The position numbers and the translations under genes were made by a program. Shown here piece after piece: positions 6,248 to 9,329 of a stretch of DNA of 9,329 bases. Where the stretch lies: contig JAKFWB010000149.1 in NCBI GenBank assembly GCA_021732945.1, positions 1 to 9,329 on the forward strand. The letters are read 5' to 3'. This stretch comes from Porphyrobacter sp. GTDB lineage: Bacteria; Pseudomonadota; Alphaproteobacteria; Sphingomonadales; Sphingomonadaceae. Each line of letters starts with the position of its first letter. The stretch's first letter is position 1. Under the pieces are notes generated by a model. The model was not told where the DNA came from and did not search any database. It worked only from the letters and a program-made list of their open reading frames with translations.

Positions 6248-7129
6248 TCACATGTCTTTTTTCATCCCAGGCATACCGGCAGCAGGAGCTGTCATAGACT
6301 TCGCGGGCACGGGTGCGGGTGGCGCAAAACCGGTGAGAATCTTGCGCTGCTCTTCAGTGAGGAGTTTGCTCGCGTCGCCTACGGCGCGAACGAAGGCGAG
6401 GCGTCCATCGCCGCGCAGTTTCTCGATCTCGCGGATTTTCGCCTCTATCTGGGTGGCGTCCGGCTGATCCGCAGCGGTGAGCAACCAGAGCGCCTGCTCG
6501 GCCTGCTCTACCGCGCGATCCGCAGCGCTCTTCGCGAGCAACGCACGTTCCCTGGCTTTGTTCAATCCGGCTTGCTGGTCCATCGTGAGGGTGATGTGCT
6601 GCGGATGATCAAGGAAAAAGCCAGTCACGCCGATATGGTAAAGGTACGAAGCTCCGGGGACGCCGGGCACGGAAGACTGCGTCATGGAGGCGGCGCCACC
6701 GCTCATGCTGTTCATGCTGGCCGCGGGAGCGGGAATCGAGCCGCCGCTGGGCATCGGCGCGCCGCCGCTCGGAGGCATCATTTTGTCCATCATCCCCATC
6801 ATCTTATCCATCATGCCCATCATGTTATTCGCCCCACTTCCGGGAGCGACTCCGGCGCTCATCCCCGCCATCGCGGGAGCGGGGGCGGCTCCGACCGGTG
6901 GCGCCGCCACCGCCGGCGCGCTTTTCGCGAGCGCAGCCTCGAGTTGAGCAACTCTCGCCTGCAACTGGGCAAGCTGTTGGGCAAGAGCAGGATCAACGTG
7001 AGTTATTGCGGGCGCGGCGGAATTCGGGGTTTGCGCATGCAATTTGTCGGCGCTGACGAATAAGAAGCCGCTCCCCGTCGCGATAGCGATCAGGGACAAG
7101 GGCAGACGGAAAAGGTAGTGAGTTCTCAT
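6248..7129 (-). CDS. Met-rich Spy/CpxP-like periplasmic metal-binding protein
   Basis: This encodes 293 aa from ATG 7129, chosen over the in-frame ATG at 7270 because GAGGAG precedes it and a signal peptide follows at once (residues 1-32, ending LHAQ). A short coiled coil at about 45-70 (QQLAQLQARVAQLEAALAKS) leads to an Ala/Pro-rich stretch. Next is a Met-rich segment at 103-118 with a twice-repeated MMGMMDK unit, a good candidate for Cu(I) or Ag(I) binding. The C-terminal domain (about 175-267) is helical, with LTMDQQ and LTEEQRKIL. These are the paired LTxxQ-type motifs of Spy/CpxP/ZraP periplasmic proteins, which act as metal or stress sensors and chaperones. It leads the operon and is separated from the reductase gene by 66 bp. 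The C-terminal tail is again Met-rich (GMPGMKKDM). The function is inferred from motifs; overall similarity is untested. Confidence 0.78.
   Translation of the reverse strand: MRTHYLFRLPLSLIAIATGSGFLFVSADKLHAQTPNSAAPAITHVDPALAQQLAQLQARVAQLEAALAKSAPAVAAPPVGAAPAPAMAGMSAGVAPGSGANNMMGMMDKMMGMMDKMMPPSGGAPMPSGGSIPAPAASMNSMSGGAASMTQSSVPGVPGASYLYHIGVTGFFLDHPQHITLTMDQQAGLNKARERALLAKSAADRAVEQAEQALWLLTAADQPDATQIEAKIREIEKLRGDGRLAFVRAVGDASKLLTEEQRKILTGFAPPAPVPAKSMTAPAAGMPGMKKDM
6782..6823 (-). repeat. Two 21-bp tandem units encoding MMGMMDK
   Basis: Two adjacent 21-bp units encode residues 103-116 of the Spy-like protein. The codons differ slightly between copies (for example GGG/GGC for Gly and AAG/AAA for Lys), so the protein repeat is kept while the DNA has diverged. 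Confidence 0.8.
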
Positions 7130-7136
7130 TTGATGA

Positions 7137-7142
7137 CTCCTC
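7137..7142 (-). promoter_or_regulatory. Shine-Dalgarno deciding the Spy-like start
   Basis: GAGGAG on the minus strand lies seven bases before ATG 7129. It supports this start over the ATG at 7270, which would add 47 residues with no signal character. Confidence 0.8.
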
Positions 7143-7278
7143 GATTTCTGGTCCAAATCGGATGCGGTCACCTGTGTATTGGCGCCGATTGAAGCCGGCG
7201 CTTTTGATGCCGGCGCAAATCGAGGGTCGCCCAGGGCGGGTGTTTGACGATCATCATGAACGTCGGCCATGCGGGAGG

Positions 7279-7394
7279 GCTAGCCTCGGAAACTACTCAG
7301 GCCGCCGTCGGCGGATGAAGTATTTCGGACCTCCGAGTTTGTTCTCGGGAGAATCAAAAAGTTCAGGAGGATCTGAGTAGTTTCCGAGTCTAAC
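7279..7394. repeat. 116-bp element with 22-bp terminal inverted repeats (MITE-like or operator pair)
   Basis: CTCGGAAACTACTCAG at 7285-7300 and its exact reverse complement at 7373-7388 form a perfect 16-bp inverted repeat separated by 72 bp. Extending outward to 7279 and 7394 gives 20 of 22 matching positions. The interior has no ORF of note. The layout fits a non-autonomous miniature element, a remnant of two insertion-sequence ends, or a pair of regulator sites. No clear target duplication is visible; CTAG on the left and CTAA on the right are only similar. Confidence 0.75.
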
Positions 7395-7452
7395 GCGCTT
7401 AGTCACGGCGCTATATCAATATCCGATGCTTCCACCTCTACAAGCAAAAGCG

Positions 7453-7458
7453 AAGGAG
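7453..7458 (+). promoter_or_regulatory. Shine-Dalgarno of the Met-rich DUF6799-like gene
   Basis: AAGGAG lies six bases before GTG 7465 and supports use of this GTG, which directly precedes a normal signal peptide. Confidence 0.8.
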
Positions 7459-7464
7459 TAGCCC

Positions 7465-7815
7465 GTGATCAAATTGAATACCCTTACAGCCGCATCTGTC
7501 GCGCTCCTGTCCGTGTCCCTTCTTGCCTCCAGCGTTGTGGCCGCCGACATGGATGGCGTCATGATGAAGGATGGCAAGATGATGATGATGAAGGACGGCA
7601 AGGCGGCGGGTCCGATGGACAAAGAAATGACCATGGCTGGCTGCTGCACGATCATGCCGGACGGCACGATGAAAATGAAGGACGGGCACATGAAGGAAGG
7701 CCAGTCGATGACGATGGATGGCAAGATGATGCAGGATGGAAAGCCGATGGACGGCATGGGCAAGGGTATGATGGACGGGATGGGCAAAGGCATGATGGAC
7801 GGGATGAAAAAGTAG
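7465..7815 (+). CDS. Secreted methionine-rich protein (DUF6799-like), probable copper-binding
   Basis: This encodes 116 aa from GTG with a good SD. Residues 1-27 form a signal peptide ending VVAA. The mature 89 residues contain 26 Met (about 29%), arranged in repeated MKDGKMM, MPDGTMKMKDG and MDGMGKGM units. The MKDGKMM / MPDGT pattern recalls the DUF6799 family of small secreted proteins. Two adjacent cysteines (Cys60-Cys61) interrupt the pattern. Met-rich periplasmic proteins with MxM or MxxM spacing commonly bind Cu(I) or Ag(I), and the surrounding genes support a copper buffer or chaperone role, which is inference. The C-terminus is a two-copy DNA repeat. The gene is transcribed away from the reductase operon and appears monocistronic. 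The downstream 220 bp to the insertion sequence hold only weak palindromes. Confidence 0.8.
   Translation: MIKLNTLTAASVALLSVSLLASSVVAADMDGVMMKDGKMMMMKDGKAAGPMDKEMTMAGCCTIMPDGTMKMKDGHMKEGQSMTMDGKMMQDGKPMDGMGKGMMDGMGKGMMDGMKK
7756..7803 (+). repeat. Two 24-bp tandem units encoding MGKGMMDG
   Basis: Adjacent 24-bp units at 7756-7779 and 7780-7803 differ at two third-codon positions (AAG/AAA and GGT/GGC). They end the Met-rich gene and suggest growth of the copper-binding tail by slippage or unequal exchange. Confidence 0.85.
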
Positions 7816-7856
7816 CCCTCCGATCTGCCGACGGCCGGCACCTCCTTGATTGGCGG

Positions 7857-7872
7857 AAATCGTTAGCGATTT
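7857..7872 (+). terminator. Small palindrome downstream of the Met-rich gene, weak terminator candidate
   Basis: AAATCG and CGATTT form a perfect 6-bp stem around a TTAG loop, 41 bases after the stop. The stem is AT-rich and no clean T-run follows, so function is doubtful. The rest of 7816-8035 shows no gene. Confidence 0.25.
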
Positions 7873-8035
7873 GCTATGGGATTTTGCCAACCGGCAGTCT
7901 CATTCGTGGGATCACCGTGAGTTTTTCGAGCGCCGTGTTTCCAGAGCGTTGTATGAGGTGACTGATGTCGCCGGCACCGACCGTCGCTAGAGGCGCCCGC
8001 TCCGTGTTGGCCCGGCGTGAGCTTCTGCAGGTTGT

Positions 8036-8066
8036 ACTGAGACGGTAATCGGCTGACAGATGCCGC
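8036..8066 (+). repeat. Left terminal inverted repeat of the IS481 element
   Basis: This repeat matches the reverse complement of 9297-9327 at 25 of 31 positions, including a 12-base perfect outer block and an 8-base inner block (TGACAGAT) that may be transposase contacts. Confidence 0.88.
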
Positions 8067-8080
8067 GCCCTGACCGGTAG

Positions 8081-9169
8081 TCAGGCGGCTTCAGTCTGGC
8101 CGATGTTCTGGTCGTTGTCCTCCTGTGGGTTGTCGTTTGCGGGTATGCGGTCGAGGAAGGCGCGGCCGGGGGTCCGGCCGTTCATACCGCGGCCCTGGTG
8201 GGGTCGTGCGGTGTTGTACGTGAGGAGGTAGGCATCGAGCGCCTCCTGCATCTGCTCGACGGTCTCGAACCAGGTCCTGCGGCCTTCGACGCGGAAGTGC
8301 TCATCGAGCAGCGTGCGGTGGAAGCGTTCGACCCTTCGACTGCGCTCAGGGCAGGCTATGCCGTTGGATTGTGGGCGGCGGACCTTGGTCTTGCGGTGCT
8401 CGATGCCTTCGAGCTGAAGGAACAGCTCGTAGGGGTGGCGGTCGGGCCGGCCGCAGAACTCGCGGCCATTGTCCGACAACACGGTCTTGATCGGCACGCC
8501 ATGCTCCTCGAAGAAGGGCACGACGTCAGTGTTGAGCAGATGCACGGCGGTCAGCGGCATCTTGTTGGTGTAGAGCCGGCCCCAGGCGAATCGCGAGCAG
8601 CAGTCGATGGCAGTCTGCAGGTAGACCTTGCCGATCGCTTTCAGGTGACCCACGAAGAAGGTATCGACGGCCACCAGATCGCCGCTGAAGTGGGCCTCGA
8701 TGTGACGTTCCCGGAACTCCGGGCTGAAGCGTTCGAGGGCCGCCACCTGTTCTTCGTTGAGCTGCACGACGCGGTCGGCCGAGGCCTTCTCCAGTCGCAT
8801 CAGCCGGTCATGCTTGCCGAGCAGGCCGTGGCGGCTCCACACGCCGCGCACCCCGCTCGACGACACCTGGATGCCGGCCAGCGCCAGCTCGTTGGCGACC
8901 CGCAGGGCGCCGTGACAGGGGTGGGCCAGGCAATGGTCGAGGATCGCCTTCTCGACGTCCTCGCCGACCCGGTTGGGGTGCGGGTTGCGGGGACCGGCGA
9001 TCCTGTCGAGCAGGCCGTCGGCGCCGTAAGTCTGGAAGTTGCGCCGGATCTCGTAGAACTGCTGGCGGCTGTAGCCGACGATCCGGCAGGCCTTGCTGAC
9101 ATTGCCGAGTTGGCCGGCAAGCGCAAGCAAAGTGAGCTTGCGCCGTGCTACCTTCTTCTCCGTGGTCAT
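8081..9169 (-). CDS. IS481-family DDE transposase with a short in-frame repeat insertion
   Basis: This encodes 362 aa from ATG 9169, chosen because GGAG precedes it by six bases; an upstream ATG at 9202 would add 11 residues. The N-terminal part (about 9-60) is a helix-turn-helix DNA-binding region (VSKACRIVGYSRQQFYEIRR), and a second HTH-like stretch lies near 85-120. The RNase H-fold integrase core has catalytic Asp169 (VAVDTFF), Asp233 (LSDNGREF) and Glu281 (VERFHRT). The usual SNG(I/V)VERFHRTL stretch is split here by eight residues, ACPERSRR at 272-279, placing an inserted loop directly before the catalytic Glu. The frame is intact, so the protein may still be made, but activity is doubtful. 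The C-terminus carries the family's TYNTARPHQG motif. Lengths near 350 aa are usual for this family. Confidence 0.88.
   Translation of the reverse strand: MTTEKKVARRKLTLLALAGQLGNVSKACRIVGYSRQQFYEIRRNFQTYGADGLLDRIAGPRNPHPNRVGEDVEKAILDHCLAHPCHGALRVANELALAGIQVSSSGVRGVWSRHGLLGKHDRLMRLEKASADRVVQLNEEQVAALERFSPEFRERHIEAHFSGDLVAVDTFFVGHLKAIGKVYLQTAIDCCSRFAWGRLYTNKMPLTAVHLLNTDVVPFFEEHGVPIKTVLSDNGREFCGRPDRHPYELFLQLEGIEHRKTKVRRPQSNGIACPERSRRVERFHRTLLDEHFRVEGRRTWFETVEQMQEALDAYLLTYNTARPHQGRGMNGRTPGRAFLDRIPANDNPQEDNDQNIGQTEAA
8333..8356 (-). repeat. 24-bp dispersed-repeat-like insertion inside the transposase
   Basis: Removing these 24 bases restores the canonical SNGIVERFHRT reading. The plus-strand core, CCTTCGACTGCGCTCAGG, is a variant of the short CCTTCGAC..GCTCAGG repeat that recurs in many environmental bacterial genomes and is often translated as PERSRR-type strings. 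The recurrence is from general knowledge; copy number in this genome cannot be seen here. Confidence 0.7.
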
Positions 9170-9235
9170 GTCGTTCTCCGTTCGAGGTTGGATGTGCTTC
9201 ACAACACCATCCTAACCCCGGCCGGGAGCGGCGTG

Positions 9236-9298
9236 GCCACACCGGGCATCGCTACACTCGGGGCCTCCGGCCCCTCCCTTCGCGACGCCCGGTGTGGC
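9236..9298. repeat. Nested palindromes upstream of the transposase
   Basis: GCCACACCGGGC (9236-9247) pairs exactly with GCCCGGTGTGGC (9287-9298), and four more pairs follow after one mismatch. Inside, GGGGCC and GGCCCC (9260-9274) form a second stem with a TCC loop. The structure lies between the right terminal repeat and the transposase start. It could block read-through transcription into the transposase or hide its ribosome site. Confidence 0.7.
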
Positions 9299-9327
9299 GC
9301 AATCTGTCAGGTCAATACCGTCTCAGT
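9297..9327 (-). repeat. Right terminal inverted repeat of the IS481 element
   Basis: This is the partner of 8036-8066 and lies upstream of the transposase gene. Read on the minus strand it begins ACTGAGACGGTATTGACC. Confidence 0.88.
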
Positions 9328-9329
9328 TC

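Larger units (their letters stand above)
7130..7464. other. Divergent intergenic region with an inverted-repeat element
   Basis: These 335 bp separate the minus-strand reductase operon from the plus-strand Met-rich gene, so promoters for both directions must lie here. The main structure is the inverted-repeat element at 7279-7394. An AT-rich stretch (CTATATCAATAT, about 7411-7422) sits about 43 bases before the GTG at 7465 and could hold a -10 for that gene. I see no CueR- or CopR-type box that I can defend, and no coding sequence. Confidence 0.5.
8036..9327 (-). mobile_element. Complete IS481-family insertion sequence
   Basis: This element of about 1.29 kb is bounded by imperfect 31-bp inverted repeats and carries one transposase gene on the minus strand. 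Both ends share ACTGAGACGGTA and an internal CTGACAGAT block. The exact outer base could shift by one or two (for example 8038-9325). A target-site duplication cannot be judged because the window stops two bases beyond the right end. Confidence 0.85.

Noticed and set aside
6776..6823. Possible CRISPR-like or regulatory direct repeats
   Set aside because: The units are adjacent, without spacers, in frame and 21 bp long; they are coding repeats.
6227..7063. 278-aa plus-strand frame rich in His/Arg/Gly
   Set aside because: It is a shadow of the Met/Ala/Pro-rich minus-strand gene; the His runs are the complement of Met codons.
7130..7270. Extended N-terminus for the Spy-like protein
   Set aside because: It would place 47 non-hydrophobic residues before a typical signal peptide; GAGGAG directly precedes ATG 7129.
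7438..7890. His-rich minus-strand frame opposite the Met-rich gene
   Set aside because: The apparent His-rich metal-binding protein is the antisense reading of repeated ATG/GAT codons and has no SD or signal peptide.

Overview
The window is a GC-rich proteobacterial locus devoted mainly to copper handling and periplasmic redox chemistry, with an insertion sequence closing its right end. The organism is most likely an alphaproteobacterium. The evidence is indirect: GC-rich codon use, a FixJ/PAS-LuxR style HTH typical of Hyphomicrobiales, and an FNR/FixK-type operator. A beta- or gammaproteobacterium carrying a mobile copper island cannot be excluded.

Left part, + strand (1-1872): the C-terminal end of a multicopper oxidase is followed by a type-1 cupredoxin (249), a CusF-like metallochaperone (766), a small secreted four-cysteine protein of unknown function (1077) and a membrane-anchored monohaem cytochrome c (1345). 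Spacing is tight, so this looks like one periplasmic copper-resistance operon. A GC-balanced stem-loop follows the last gene. Next, still on the + strand, is a short LuxR-type regulator (2152-2607). It has no receiver or PAS domain, and a perfect FNR/FixK-type box lies upstream at a spacing suited to class II activation.

Centre, - strand (read from 7129 down to 2708): this operon encodes a Met-rich Spy/CpxP-like periplasmic protein, a membrane-anchored FAD/NAD(P)H reductase with a C-terminal plant-type [2Fe-2S] domain, a five-helix membrane protein with two His-x13-His pairs (a bis-haem b pattern as in ferric reductase/NOX proteins), and a membrane-anchored heptahaem cytochrome c. Together these resemble a split transmembrane electron-export chain running NAD(P)H, FAD, [2Fe-2S], haem b pair, seven haems c. 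Its coupling to copper-binding proteins is the most interesting aspect of the window. The terminal acceptor cannot be read from the sequence.

Right part: the divergent intergenic region (7130-7464) holds a 116-bp element bounded by 22-bp inverted repeats. It is followed by a secreted protein, with about 29% Met in its mature part, that resembles the DUF6799 family (7465-7815). A complete IS481-family element spans 8036-9327 and ends two bases before the window end. Its transposase has a 24-bp in-frame insertion of a dispersed-repeat type beside the catalytic Glu.

The likely overall logic is that the + strand operon oxidises and buffers periplasmic copper, while the - strand operon supplies cytoplasmic reducing power to the periplasm. 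That functional link is inference.
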